This document shows positions 53,272-62,956 of a DNA stretch of 64,000 nt, piece after piece (position 1 is the first letter of the stretch; each line of letters begins with the position of its first letter). The translations under genes and the position numbers were made by a program. This DNA comes from SCGC-AAA076-P13 sp963926355 (GTDB lineage Bacteria > Pseudomonadota > Gammaproteobacteria > Magnimaribacterales > D2472): positions 62,001 through 126,000 of the forward strand of contig CAWUWW010000006.1 in NCBI GenBank assembly GCA_963926355.1. The letters are read 5' to 3'. A model generated the notes under the pieces. The model was not told where the DNA came from. It searched no databases and worked only from the letters and a program-made list of their open reading frames with translations.

Positions 53272-53808
53272 TTGAAATATTGTTCAGACTGCGGAAGCTC
53301 AAACATCGAATTTAAAACCCCTCAAGATGACAACATTAAGAGGTACTGCTGCCCTGATTGTAATAATATTTTCTATACCAACCCTAATATGATTGTTGGT
53401 GCGCTTTGTATTAGAAATAACAAAATACTTCTAGCAAAAAGAAATATTCATCCTAGAAAAGGTTTATGGACTCTGCCAGCTGGCTTTATGGAAAATGCTG
53501 AAACATTAAAAGTTGGAGCTCTTCGAGAAACTATGGAAGAGACTATGTCTGAAGCAAAAGTTATCATGCCTTACTCCATGTTTAGCTTGCCCCATATTAA
53601 CCAAGTTCATTTATTTTATTTAGCTGATCTACTTGATGACAATTTCGGTCCTACATCAGAAAGCATGGAAGTGAAGTTATTTAGTGAAGATGAAATACCA
53701 TGGGATGAACTTGCATTCCCAACAGTTGAAAGAACGCTAAAACTTTATCTGGAAGATGTTAAAACAGGCGATTTTATATTCAGGGATGAGGATATTAATC
53801 TTTGGTAG
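53272..53808 (+). CDS. Zinc-ribbon Nudix hydrolase
   Basis: This 178-residue protein has an N-terminal zinc ribbon (CSDC at residues 4-7 and CPDC near 27-30) and a Nudix box in AGFMENAETLKVGALRETMEE. The combination is typical of NUDIX proteins related to NudC or ADP-ribose pyrophosphatases. The start is TTG at 53272, preceded by AAGG in the 5' region, and no ATG fits the zinc ribbon. Likely substrates are NADH or nucleotide sugars, but this is unproven. Its stop is directly adjacent to the purL end. Confidence 0.85.
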   Translation: MKYCSDCGSSNIEFKTPQDDNIKRYCCPDCNNIFYTNPNMIVGALCIRNNKILLAKRNIHPRKGLWTLPAGFMENAETLKVGALRETMEETMSEAKVIMPYSMFSLPHINQVHLFYLADLLDDNFGPTSESMEVKLFSEDEIPWDELAFPTVERTLKLYLEDVKTGDFIFRDEDINLW

Positions 53809-56800
53809 TTAAGAGTTCTCGCTAAATTTTTTAGCATTCATAAAAATTTGCATCCAAGGGGAATATTCACCCCAATGTTCTGGCTTCCAACTCATTTGAA
53901 GTTTTCTAAATACTCTTTCTGGATGAGGCATCATAATAGTCACCCTTCCATCAGCTGCTGTTATTCCTGTAGCTCCATCAATAGATCCATTTGGATTCAA
54001 TGGATAGGCTTCGGTATTAACTCCATTTGAATTAACAAAATTTAATGCAATTTGATTGGTATTCATTAATTTTTCTAAATGACCTTCGGTAAATTGAGCA
54101 TAACCCTCACCATGAGCAGATGCTATTGGCATAGACCAATCCTCCATGCCGGAAAGTAACACCGAATCACTTTTTCTAACTTTTACTTGAGCTAATCTTG
54201 CTTCAAATTGATCCGAAAGATTTTTTTCAAAAGTTGGCCAGTATTCAGCACCTGGGATAATATCTTTTAATTTAGAAATCATCTGACATCCGTTGCATAC
54301 TCCCAAAGTAAAGCTGGACTGGTTATTAAAAAAGTCTTCAAATTGATCTTTGACTAAATTATTATGAAGAATGGTTTTAGACCAACCTCCTCCTGCACCT
54401 AAAACATCACCGTATGAAAAACCTCCGCATGCAGCCAGTCCATTGAAATCCTTTAAGTTAACTTCGTTATCAAGAAGATCTTGCATATGAACATCAACTG
54501 CTTCAAACCCTGCCAAGGTAAATGCAGCAGCCATCTCCATTTGACCATTAACACCCTGCTCTCTTAGTATAGCAACTCTTGGCTTGGCCTTGGAAATCTG
54601 AAAAGTCTTTAAATTATCTTCTTTAAATGATTCATTTGCATATAACCCTGAATAATTATTATCATCCAGTAATGCTAGTTCAGAATCTGCTATAGATTGA
54701 TTATCTCTCATTGCCTGAATGGCATGAGTTGTCTCTCTCCAATTTTTCTCTAAAACTACTATCGATTCTTTATATAATTGACTGTCACAATTGCCAATGC
54801 TGAATTCTTTAGTAACAGAAATATTTCCAATGATATTCGCAATCGAGCCAGCTGAGGTTATAACCTTGGCAACCTCATCTAAATAAACTTCATTTACCTG
54901 AAGTACCAATCCAACTTCCTCTGCAAAGAAATAGCTATTTAAGTCTTTTACATCAAGATCATTTATTACAATATCCAGACCGACTTTCTTGGTGAAAGCC
55001 ATCTCTAACAACGAAGTTAATAAGCCTCCATCTGATACATCATGCAAGGCTAAAATTTTACCTTCTGATACTAATTCCTGGATAGCGTTAAACATTTGCT
55101 TAAAACTATTCATATCATCAACATCGGGAGTTTTCGAGTAACTTGATTGAGTAACTTCAGAGAAAATAGACCCAGCTAATCTTTTATGGTCATTCAAACT
55201 TACATGAATAATTTTTGATGCTATCTCAGTATTTAGCTCAGGAGTAATTGAGGTTCTAACATCGTTTACCGGAGCCATTGCAGTAATTACTCCAGATAAA
55301 GGACTTTTGACAACACGCTCAACCGAATTATCATCCCATTTTGTTCTCATGGATAAAGAATCTTTACCAACCGGAATAGATATCTTTAAATCTACACAAC
55401 ATTTAGATAGCGCCTCAACTCCTTCTCTTAGTGCAATATCTTCAACTGGCTCTCCGGTTGCAGCCATCCAATTTGCTGATACCTGGACTTGGTCTAAGCT
55501 TTTGATATAAACGCCTGCCATATTAGTAATAGCTTCAGCCATTGCCATTCTCATAGAAGCACCAGGATTATTAGTAGCAAGGGTTGGCTTCTCACCAATA
55601 GTCAAAACCTCTCCGGAATGGGAGGTGAAAGATCTCAAGCTCATGGAATAATCAGAAACAGGGACTTGATAAGGTCCTATAAATTGGTCTCTAGCTACCA
55701 TGCCGCCAACTGTTCTATCCCCTATGGTTATAAGAAAGGATTTACTAGCGACTGTTGGATGTTGAAGAACCTGCTTAACTGCGTCTGGGAAAGAATATTT
55801 TTCTGGATTTGCTTCTGCAACATCTAATGGCATATCAGATGTAACTGTAATATCTGTTATAGGAAGGTCTCCAAAAAGCATTGAAAGAGGAACATCAACA
55901 GGATATGAATCTGTTTTTGAATCGTAAAGTTTTATAGATTTCTCAGAAGTTGTTACACCAACAAATGCGAAGACACATCTCTCTCTTTTACAAATCTTTT
56001 CAAATGCATTTTTATTATCTGGATGAATTGCCATGACATATCTTTCTTGAGATTCGTTAGACCAAATTTCCATTGGGGACATAGACTTATCAGAGTTAGG
56101 GATTTTATCTAACTCAATATAAACACCAAGATTAGAGTCCGAAGCAAGCTCAGGTATGGCATTTGATAAGCCCCCGGCACCAACATCATGTATGAACTCT
56201 ATAAAACTATTGTCTTGTGAAGAACAGATATTAATAACTTCCTGACATCGTCTTTCCATCTCCGGGTTTTCTCTTTGAACTGATGCAAAATCTAAATTCT
56301 CATCACTATCACCCGAAGATACCGATGATGCGGCACCGCCTCCAAGCCCTATCAACATTGCTGGCCCACCCAGTACAACCACATGGTAGTCTTCAGTTAT
56401 TTGAAGTTTAAAATTATTTCTATCTCTAATTTCTCCAATACCTCCGGCCAACATAATAGGTTTGTGATAGCCAAAAGCTCTATGTTTATTATCAAAGGTT
56501 GTTTCGAAAGATCTGAAGTAGCCAAGAGTAGAGGGTCTACCAAACTCGTTATTAAATGCAGCTGCGCCAATTGGGGCTTGAATCATGATATCTAGTGGAG
56601 ATGCAATTCGCTCTGGCTTATGTTCATCTCCCTCCCAACTTCTTTGAAGGGATGGAATTCTTAGACTTGAAACATTAAAGCCTATTAAGCCGATCTTTGG
56701 TTTTGCACCTCTTCCTGTTGCGCCTTCATCTCTTATCTCACCGCCCGAGCCAGTTGCGGCTCCTGGATAAGGTGATATGGCCGTAGGATGATTATGGGTC

Positions 56801-57660
56801 TCTACTTTAATAGTGGAATTAAGCTTATCAGTAACAAAACTGTAATGATTATCTTCGTTTAAATTAAGCCTCTCTACCTGCTCACCTTCAGTAATAGCTG
56901 CATTATCCTTATAAGCAGAGATAATTCCTTTGGGTGATTGCTTGCTAGTCTCTTTTATAAGATCAAAAAGGGTGTTGTCCTTAGATTTACCGTCTATAGT
57001 CCATTTAGCATTGAATATTTTATGGCGGCAATGCTCTGAATTAGCCTGAGCAAACATCATCAACTCAGCATCGGTAGGATTTCTTATTGCTTTTGAGTAA
57101 AAATTAAATAAATATTCAATTTCCTCATAGCTCATTGCAAAACCAAAATCCTTATTAGCAATTTCAAGTGATTGAATGCCACCCTGGAGAATATCTATGA
57201 CATTTACTGACCTTTGAGGATCAGTGTTAAGAAAATCAACGCAGTCTTCAAGATTAGAATAGATAGATTGAGTCATTCGATCATAAAACATAGATAAATC
57301 TATATCTGCCGTTTCGATAAAAGGTGAAATATGAAAGCCGTAAAACTTTTCAACTCTATCAATATCTTTTACGCCTACATTTTTAATAATATCTTCTGTC
57401 TTTGAAGACCATGGTGAAATAGTTCCAGATCTTGGTCCAACAATGAATGAAAATGATTGAATTGAATCATCTGCATTTAAGATATTTTTAAGTTCTTCTA
57501 AATGCAATTCCTTGGTATGAGATGCAAGAATATAAATCTCACTAGATGCTATGTTAGCTTTCTGATTATTTAATTTGTTAAAGTCGAGATTAAGTTGCCC
57601 AAGCTTGGAGTCTGAAAAACTTTTCTTGCCCTGCAATATAAAGGTATTAGTCTTTGACAC
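53809..57660 (-). CDS. purL: Phosphoribosylformylglycinamidine synthase
   Basis: PurL makes FGAM from FGAR and glutamine in purine synthesis. This 1283-residue single-chain form has the N-terminal PurS-like region, two AIR-synthase-like halves (with HCRHKIFNAKWTIDG, ETHNHPTAISPYPGAATG, and later GKDSLSMRT) and a C-terminal glutamine amidotransferase with Cys in TLGVCNGCQM and the His/Glu pair in HPERVFR. The length is normal for gammaproteobacteria. The divergent mltF-like gene starts 62 bases upstream, as in E. coli. Confidence 0.98.
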   Translation of the reverse strand: MSKTNTFILQGKKSFSDSKLGQLNLDFNKLNNQKANIASSEIYILASHTKELHLEELKNILNADDSIQSFSFIVGPRSGTISPWSSKTEDIIKNVGVKDIDRVEKFYGFHISPFIETADIDLSMFYDRMTQSIYSNLEDCVDFLNTDPQRSVNVIDILQGGIQSLEIANKDFGFAMSYEEIEYLFNFYSKAIRNPTDAELMMFAQANSEHCRHKIFNAKWTIDGKSKDNTLFDLIKETSKQSPKGIISAYKDNAAITEGEQVERLNLNEDNHYSFVTDKLNSTIKVETHNHPTAISPYPGAATGSGGEIRDEGATGRGAKPKIGLIGFNVSSLRIPSLQRSWEGDEHKPERIASPLDIMIQAPIGAAAFNNEFGRPSTLGYFRSFETTFDNKHRAFGYHKPIMLAGGIGEIRDRNNFKLQITEDYHVVVLGGPAMLIGLGGGAASSVSSGDSDENLDFASVQRENPEMERRCQEVINICSSQDNSFIEFIHDVGAGGLSNAIPELASDSNLGVYIELDKIPNSDKSMSPMEIWSNESQERYVMAIHPDNKNAFEKICKRERCVFAFVGVTTSEKSIKLYDSKTDSYPVDVPLSMLFGDLPITDITVTSDMPLDVAEANPEKYSFPDAVKQVLQHPTVASKSFLITIGDRTVGGMVARDQFIGPYQVPVSDYSMSLRSFTSHSGEVLTIGEKPTLATNNPGASMRMAMAEAITNMAGVYIKSLDQVQVSANWMAATGEPVEDIALREGVEALSKCCVDLKISIPVGKDSLSMRTKWDDNSVERVVKSPLSGVITAMAPVNDVRTSITPELNTEIASKIIHVSLNDHKRLAGSIFSEVTQSSYSKTPDVDDMNSFKQMFNAIQELVSEGKILALHDVSDGGLLTSLLEMAFTKKVGLDIVINDLDVKDLNSYFFAEEVGLVLQVNEVYLDEVAKVITSAGSIANIIGNISVTKEFSIGNCDSQLYKESIVVLEKNWRETTHAIQAMRDNQSIADSELALLDDNNYSGLYANESFKEDNLKTFQISKAKPRVAILREQGVNGQMEMAAAFTLAGFEAVDVHMQDLLDNEVNLKDFNGLAACGGFSYGDVLGAGGGWSKTILHNNLVKDQFEDFFNNQSSFTLGVCNGCQMISKLKDIIPGAEYWPTFEKNLSDQFEARLAQVKVRKSDSVLLSGMEDWSMPIASAHGEGYAQFTEGHLEKLMNTNQIALNFVNSNGVNTEAYPLNPNGSIDGATGITAADGRVTIMMPHPERVFRKLQMSWKPEHWGEYSPWMQIFMNAKKFSENS

Positions 57661-57722
57661 TTCTCTCGGTCTGAAATATTGTATAGGGCAATTATAAAGT
57701 CTTTTGTAAAAAATAATTAAAA

Positions 57723-58448
57723 ATGGACAATATCTTTAAAGTTTTTTTTAGCATCTCAACAATATTTTTATTGAGTGCCTGTGATTTTCTTGGCTTTGAA
57801 AAAAGGCAAGCTGAAGTATGTAAAAATCTACTAAATGAAGCTCATATAAATTCTCCATTAAACGATTTTGATCACAATAAATTTTCAGATCTTTTGGATA
57901 CCCGTTATTCACTTTACAAAGAAATGTTCGAAGAAGCCTCTGAAGAAACTTCCATAGATACCGATTTATTAGCAGCTATATCTTTTCAAGAATCTCAATG
58001 GGATCCAAAGGCAATATCCAGTATGGGTGTTAGAGGAATGATGATGGTTACCCTGGAAACTGCAGCGATAGTTGGTGTAGAAAAGCGATTAAATCCAGAG
58101 CAGAATATTAAAGGTGGTGCCAAGTACTTAGCGATACTATTAGATAAAAATATATACGGAAAAACATCCGGAGATCAGTTATCTATATCGCTAGCTAGTT
58201 ATAATTTAGGGCCGACTAATATTATTAATATTGCCAATACTATTGATAAAGAACCTTCAGAAATAACCTGGTTTGATGTAGAGGCTAAACTAGATAATAT
58301 TAATGGTGCAGATGTAAATCTTAGGGATGTAGACAATTATTCCAGGGGTCAGCAAGCCATTGATTACGTCTATAGAATCAAAAATTACTACGACTTAATG
58401 GCAGCATATTCATGCACAGATATTAAAGATCAAGTAACCTTCTTTTAA
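57723..58448 (+). CDS. MltF-like lytic transglycosylase lipoprotein lacking the SBP domain
   Basis: This 241-residue lipoprotein has a signal ending in LLSAC (Cys20) and an SLT lysozyme-like catalytic domain. The catalytic Glu is Glu90 in ISFQESQWDP, followed by GMMMVTLETA, GGAKYLAILLDK and LASYNLGPTNI, closest to the MltF C-terminal domain. MltF proteins are usually near 500 residues with an N-terminal substrate-binding-protein domain; here only about 60 residues precede the catalytic region. The gene neighbours purL divergently, as mltF does in other gammaproteobacteria, so a shortened orthologue is likely. It overlaps the end of uvrB by 26 bases. Confidence 0.85.
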   Translation: MDNIFKVFFSISTIFLLSACDFLGFEKRQAEVCKNLLNEAHINSPLNDFDHNKFSDLLDTRYSLYKEMFEEASEETSIDTDLLAAISFQESQWDPKAISSMGVRGMMMVTLETAAIVGVEKRLNPEQNIKGGAKYLAILLDKNIYGKTSGDQLSISLASYNLGPTNIINIANTIDKEPSEITWFDVEAKLDNINGADVNLRDVDNYSRGQQAIDYVYRIKNYYDLMAAYSCTDIKDQVTFF

Positions 58449-60432
58449 GAAACTTTATCTTATCTCGGCATTGGGCAGCTTTCTCAAACTCCATTTCTTT
58501 TGCATAAATATACATCTGATCTTCTATCTTTTTAAGAGTCTCATCTAGGTTTTTAATTGAGTCATCTTTGATTTTAAAAGGTAGTGATTTTTCAATATCT
58601 TCTCTCTTAGCTTTGTCTTTTCCTTTGATCAATCTTGCCCCTTCCATAATATTTTTTATTTTGGTGGTTATTGATTTTGGGGTGATATTATTTTTTTCGT
58701 TGTACTTTTCTTGAATAGCTCTTCTTCTATCTGTTTCAGCAATTGCTCGCTCCATGGAGCCAGTTATTTTATCTGCATATAAAATTGCCTTGCCGTTTAA
58801 ATTTCTAGCTGCCCTTCCTATGGTCTGAATCATGGTTGTTTCTGATCTTAAAAAACCTTCTTTATCTGCATCTAAAATTGCAACTAAGCTAACCTCTGGA
58901 ATGTCCAATCCTTCTCGTAGTAAATTAATCCCAACAAGCACATCAAATACTCCCAATCTTAGATCACGGATAATTTCTACACGCTCAACCGTATCGGTGT
59001 CTGAATGCATGTATCTGGCCTTAATACCGTTTTCAAATAAATAATCAGTAAGATCCTCAGCCATTCTTTTGGTTAAGGTTGTAATAAGCACTCTTTCCTT
59101 TATTGCAATTCTTTCATTGCACTCGCCTATTACATCATCTATTTGATTGCTTGCTGGTCGTATTTCTACATCGGGGTCAGTCAGGCCTGTTGGTCTAATC
59201 AATAACTCTACAATATTGTCCTGATGCTCTTTTTCGTACCTGCTAGGCGTAGCCGAGACATAAACCCTTTGAGGTGCTACTAACTCCCATTCTTCGAACT
59301 TTAATGGCCTATTATCCATAGCTGAAGGTAGCCTAAAGCCATATTCTACAAGGGTTTCCTTTCTTGAGCGGTCTCCTTTGTACATAGCCCCTATTTGAGG
59401 TATTGAGACATGAGATTCATCTATAAATACGATGGCATCTTTGGGAATATAATCAAATAAGCAAGGCGGAGATTGGCCGGGATTCCTTCCTGATAAATAC
59501 CTAGAATAATTCTCAACACCCTGACAGTAACCAAGCTCTCTCATCATTTCTATATCGTAGTTAGTTCTTTCCTCTAATCTTTGAGCTTCAACTAACTTAT
59601 CAATAGATCTTAAAAATTCTAGTCTCTCTTTAAGCTCTTCTTTAATACTGTCGATACAATTTAAAACTGTTTCCTTGGGAGTAACGTAATGGGTCTTAGG
59701 AAAAATGGTTGCTCTTGGAACCTCATTAATAACAGCTCCGGTTATAGGATCAAACCAGGATAGTTTTTCAATCTCATCTCCGAATAACTCTATTCGCAAA
59801 GCCTGGCTATCTGAGTCAGCCGGATAGATATCAATAGTATCGCCACGAACTCTAAAGGTAGCTCTTCTAAAATCCATATCGTTACGTGTGTACTGCAGGG
59901 CGGAAAGACGTCTCAAGAAATCTCTTTGATTAATGACATCTCCTCTATCTACATGAACCACCATCTTTAAATAGGATTCAGGAGCTCCTAGGCCATAGAT
60001 TGAAGATACCGTTGCTATAACTATAGTATCCTTTCTCTCTAGAAGCGCCTTAGTTGCAGAGAGCCTCATCTGCTCTATGTGCTCGTTTATAGAAGCATCT
60101 TTTGCAATATAAGTATCAGAAGTAGGTACGTAAGCCTCTGGCTGATAGTAGTCGTAATAAGATACAAAGTACTCTACGGAGTTCTCTGGAAAGAAATCCT
60201 TAAACTCACCGTAAAGTTGAGCAGCTAACGTTTTATTGTGCGCCATGATAATTGCGGGCCTTTGAGTTTCCTCAATAACCTTAGCCATAGTGAAGGTTTT
60301 ACCAGACCCGGTGACACCTAGAAGTGTCTGGTGAAGCAATCCATCCTCCAAACCAGCCACTAAACTTTTGATAGCTTCTGGCTGAGCTCCTGCTGGTTCG
60401 AAATTAGATACAACCTTTAGTGATTTTGTCAT
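58423..60432 (-). CDS. uvrB: Excinuclease ABC subunit UvrB
   Basis: UvrB is the damage-verifying helicase-like subunit of nucleotide excision repair. Walker A is GVTGSGKTFT near residues 39-48, the beta-hairpin region with YYDYYQPEAYVP follows, DEAD-box-like FIDESHVS and helicase motifs (TIGRAARN) are present, and the C-terminal UVR motif is in MEFEKAAQCRDKIKFL. The 669-residue length is normal. The start is beside the tRNA-Asn promoter, and its 3' end overlaps the mltF-like gene by 26 bases. Confidence 0.98.
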   Translation of the reverse strand: MTKSLKVVSNFEPAGAQPEAIKSLVAGLEDGLLHQTLLGVTGSGKTFTMAKVIEETQRPAIIMAHNKTLAAQLYGEFKDFFPENSVEYFVSYYDYYQPEAYVPTSDTYIAKDASINEHIEQMRLSATKALLERKDTIVIATVSSIYGLGAPESYLKMVVHVDRGDVINQRDFLRRLSALQYTRNDMDFRRATFRVRGDTIDIYPADSDSQALRIELFGDEIEKLSWFDPITGAVINEVPRATIFPKTHYVTPKETVLNCIDSIKEELKERLEFLRSIDKLVEAQRLEERTNYDIEMMRELGYCQGVENYSRYLSGRNPGQSPPCLFDYIPKDAIVFIDESHVSIPQIGAMYKGDRSRKETLVEYGFRLPSAMDNRPLKFEEWELVAPQRVYVSATPSRYEKEHQDNIVELLIRPTGLTDPDVEIRPASNQIDDVIGECNERIAIKERVLITTLTKRMAEDLTDYLFENGIKARYMHSDTDTVERVEIIRDLRLGVFDVLVGINLLREGLDIPEVSLVAILDADKEGFLRSETTMIQTIGRAARNLNGKAILYADKITGSMERAIAETDRRRAIQEKYNEKNNITPKSITTKIKNIMEGARLIKGKDKAKREDIEKSLPFKIKDDSIKNLDETLKKIEDQMYIYAKEMEFEKAAQCRDKIKFLKRRLLDL

Positions 60433-60461
60433 TTACTTCTGTGTTAAAAATTACTTATAAT
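60433..60461 (+). promoter_or_regulatory. Promoter of tRNA-Asn(GTT)
   Basis: A perfect TATAAT at 60456-60461 has a plausible -35 (TTACTT, 60433-60438) at 17-base spacing. It begins 13 bases before the tRNA 5' end and abuts the first base of divergent uvrB, so the short gap serves both genes. Confidence 0.6.
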
Positions 60462-60473
60462 GCACGTCCGCGT

Positions 60474-60548
60474 TCCCGAATAGCTCAGCGGTAGAGCAGT
60501 TGACTGTTAATCAATTGGTCGTTGGTTCGATCCCAACTTCGGGAGCCA
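60474..60548 (+). tRNA. tRNA-Asn, anticodon GTT
   Basis: This cloverleaf has acceptor TCCCGAA/TTCGGGA and anticodon stem GTTGA/TCAAT with loop CTGTTAA (anticodon GTT). The T arm is GTTGG-TTCGATC-CCAAC, and an encoded CCA follows discriminator G. A 21-base identical copy of its anticodon arm lies at 61287-61307, after the next gene. Confidence 0.97.
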
Positions 60549-60627
60549 TTTCATTGTAATTAAAGATTATTATTTTTAATACAGTGAATTCAAATTTTAA
60601 TAAGTTTATATTTAATTAAATAGTTTT

Positions 60628-61272
60628 ATGCCTTTGCAATATACTTTAGGTATGAGTTTTTATAATAAATATGTACTGCCTAAATTCTTAAACTGCACTT
60701 GTAGCTCTAAGCCAATTAATTATCAAAGAAAGAAAGTGGTTCCTTTAGCTAAAGGTATAGTGCTAGATGTTGGAATTGGTTCAGGTCTTAATATTCCATT
60801 TTATGATATGACAAAAATTGATAAGGTTATTGGTCTTGACCCTTCAGTAGAACTAAACAACCTTGCAAAAGATGTTGCTAGAGAACATCAGGTTGATGTT
60901 GAATTTATTCTATGCGGTGCTGAAAACATACCTCTGCCTGACAATCATGTGGATACTGTTTTGGTTACTTACACCATGTGTACTATTCCAGAAGTTATGG
61001 ATGCAAATAAAGAAATGCTCAGAGTATTAAAGCCTGATGGAAGATTGATCTTTTGTGAGCATGGCTTAGCTCCAGATCCCAGGGTTGCTAAATGGCAAAA
61101 AAGAATTGATCCAATTTGGGGAAAGATTGCCGGTGGCTGCCATCTGAATAGAAATATCCCAGAACTCATTACCTCTGCAGGTTTTATTATAGAAAATATG
61201 GAGCAAATGTACTTACCAAGTACTCCTAGCTTTGCAGGCTACAACTACTGGGGAACTGCACGTATTAATTGA
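60628..61272 (+). CDS. Class I SAM-dependent methyltransferase
   Basis: This 214-residue protein has the Rossmann methyltransferase motif I VLDVGIGSGLNIPFY, motif II region VIGLDPSVELNNLA and later LLTYTMCTIPE-type segment (VTYTMCTIPEVMDAN) with FCEHGLAPDP. The pattern resembles METTL7/UbiE-like small-molecule or lipid methyltransferases. The substrate is unknown. A downstream ATG at 60652 (MSFYNKY) is an alternative start. It lies between tRNA-Asn and a copy of the tRNA's anticodon arm, which raises the possibility that it was brought in with a mobile segment. Confidence 0.82.
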   Translation: MPLQYTLGMSFYNKYVLPKFLNCTCSSKPINYQRKKVVPLAKGIVLDVGIGSGLNIPFYDMTKIDKVIGLDPSVELNNLAKDVAREHQVDVEFILCGAENIPLPDNHVDTVLVTYTMCTIPEVMDANKEMLRVLKPDGRLIFCEHGLAPDPRVAKWQKRIDPIWGKIAGGCHLNRNIPELITSAGFIIENMEQMYLPSTPSFAGYNYWGTARIN

Positions 61273-61286
61273 GCATACATATAATG

Positions 61287-61307
61287 GCAGTTGACTGTTA
61301 ATCAATT
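61287..61307 (+). repeat. Partial copy of the tRNA-Asn anticodon arm
   Basis: These 21 bases are identical to 60496-60516 inside tRNA-Asn (anticodon stem-loop and edges), in the same orientation. Similarity fades outside the block (downstream five of nine bases agree). A TATAATG also precedes both copies, though a seven-base match is weak evidence in AT-rich DNA. It could be an integration scar or a decayed tRNA copy. Confidence 0.8.
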
Positions 61308-61309
61308 AG

Positions 61310-61729
61310 TTATTGTACATTCATGATCATAAACTTCTTGATCAATTTATAAATATTTTCTCTAGTATTCATGAAAGAATTTTTTAGCTGTATATCTGAA
61401 AAGTTTTCATTTGCAGGATCTTCATTCATCCAATGCAAACTGTTTGCACTATCAGGTAATACTGGACATACCTCTTCGGCACACAAAGTAATTGCATAAT
61501 CTAAATTTAGTAAAAAATCATCATCCAGATCATCTGTAGATTTGGAATGGTGACTTGAAAGATCTATACCAATATCTTCCATCGTTGAAATAGCATAAGG
61601 GTGGACTTTTCCTGATGGAATAGATCCGGCACTCTGAATGTTGTGATTGCTTCCCAGCATTGCTTTGGCAAGACCTTCGGCAATCTGACTTCTAGCTGAG
61701 TTAGCAACGCATAAAAAAAGTATATTCAT
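61310..61729 (-). CDS. arsC: Arsenate reductase, thioredoxin-coupled LMW phosphatase type
   Basis: This 139-residue protein has the P-loop CVANSARSQIAEGL (Cys7, Arg13) of LMW phosphatase-like ArsC and the second and third redox cysteines in ITLCAEEVCPVLP, the pattern of ArsC enzymes that reduce arsenate with thioredoxin. The final DPANE segment holds the catalytic Asp. There is no arsB or arsR nearby. It ends 3 bases after the tRNA-Asn fragment, with a possible promoter in the 64 bases shared with the divergent sulfotransferase gene. Confidence 0.9.
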   Translation of the reverse strand: MNILFLCVANSARSQIAEGLAKAMLGSNHNIQSAGSIPSGKVHPYAISTMEDIGIDLSSHHSKSTDDLDDDFLLNLDYAITLCAEEVCPVLPDSANSLHWMNEDPANENFSDIQLKNSFMNTRENIYKLIKKFMIMNVQ

Positions 61730-61793
61730 AATATCTTAATTGAGGATTATCTTAATAAAGAGTATCTTATAAGTAACTGGGGTAATCAATATT

Positions 61794-62912
61794 GTGAAGC
61801 AACAATTTGCTATTAAATCCATGCTCAGAGGTCTGAATGGTAAGTTAGGGGAAGAGGGTTATATCGAACCTCTTGAAATTCTTATCAACTCATTAAATAA
61901 ACATAATACATTTAATCAATTTGGAAAAATTGCTTTTAATCACCAGTTAAAAAATAGGCTTAAGGTAAGAAGAGATTTATACCAACTCCACTTAAATAAT
62001 AATTTCCCTGAGCCATCAGACCCCGTCTTTGTAATTGGTCTTCCTAGATCAGGCACAACTTTCTTATTTAATCTTTTATCGCTTGATGCGGCTCATAGAT
62101 CCCCTCTCTACTGGGAGATAATGAACCCTCTTCCTATTACCAAGAGTGTAAAAGAGGAGGATAAAAGAAAAAGAAAGATCAACAGAGAGTTGAAGTTAGC
62201 AAAGACCTTAATTCCTAAATTAAGAGCTATGCACAACATAAGAGCTGATACTCCTGAGGAATGTGAACAGATAGCCACAATGAATATTAGAAGCTTTGTA
62301 TACATGTGCATGGCCGATGTGCCTGAATATATAGACTATTTAAAATACTGCTCTTTTGATTCAGTATTTATGTGGCATAAAAGATTCTTTCAGGCCCTTG
62401 AGATAAATGGAAAACCCAAGAGATGGCTATTAAAAGATCCAAGTCATATTGGGCATATCCCTGAAATTTTAAGAACTTATCCCAATGCAAAGTTTATTCA
62501 CATCCATCGAGATCCAGTGGAGTCTGTTGGTTCTTTTTGTAGCCTAATAAAAAATGTTAGATCCGCTTTTTCAAAAAAAATTAATACTGTTGATATTGGA
62601 AAAACCGTCATAGATTTTTGGAATCATAGTCTTAACAAAGGAATGGAAGACAGGAAAAAGCTATCCTCAAATCAAATTATTGATATCAACTATCATGACT
62701 TTATTAAAAGCCCGTTAATTCAAATTAAAAATATTTATCTTCAATTAGGTTTTGACATGAATATTGAAACTGAGAATAGTATTGAAGACTATCTTTCTCA
62801 AGACCAGGGCAATTCTAAGCCCTCACATCAATACTCACTAACCGAATTCGGTTTAAATGAAACAATCATAAAAGAACAATTTAAAGACTACATGCTTAAC
62901 TATGATTTTTAA
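61794..62912 (+). CDS. Sulfotransferase family protein
   Basis: This 372-residue protein has the PAPS-binding 5'-phosphosulfate loop VFVIGLPRSGTTFLFN near residues 77-92 and a 3'-phosphate-binding segment FIHIHRDPVESVGSF near residue 240, typical of cytosolic-type sulfotransferases found in bacteria. There is no signal or membrane helix. The start is GTG at 61794 (an internal ATG at about residue 10 is possible). The acceptor is unknown; it might sulfate a lipid or surface compound. Confidence 0.86.
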   Translation: MKQQFAIKSMLRGLNGKLGEEGYIEPLEILINSLNKHNTFNQFGKIAFNHQLKNRLKVRRDLYQLHLNNNFPEPSDPVFVIGLPRSGTTFLFNLLSLDAAHRSPLYWEIMNPLPITKSVKEEDKRKRKINRELKLAKTLIPKLRAMHNIRADTPEECEQIATMNIRSFVYMCMADVPEYIDYLKYCSFDSVFMWHKRFFQALEINGKPKRWLLKDPSHIGHIPEILRTYPNAKFIHIHRDPVESVGSFCSLIKNVRSAFSKKINTVDIGKTVIDFWNHSLNKGMEDRKKLSSNQIIDINYHDFIKSPLIQIKNIYLQLGFDMNIETENSIEDYLSQDQGNSKPSHQYSLTEFGLNETIIKEQFKDYMLNYDF

Positions 62913-62956
62913 TATGATAAAATCACTTTTTTTAAATTTAAAGCTAAATCTGTAAA

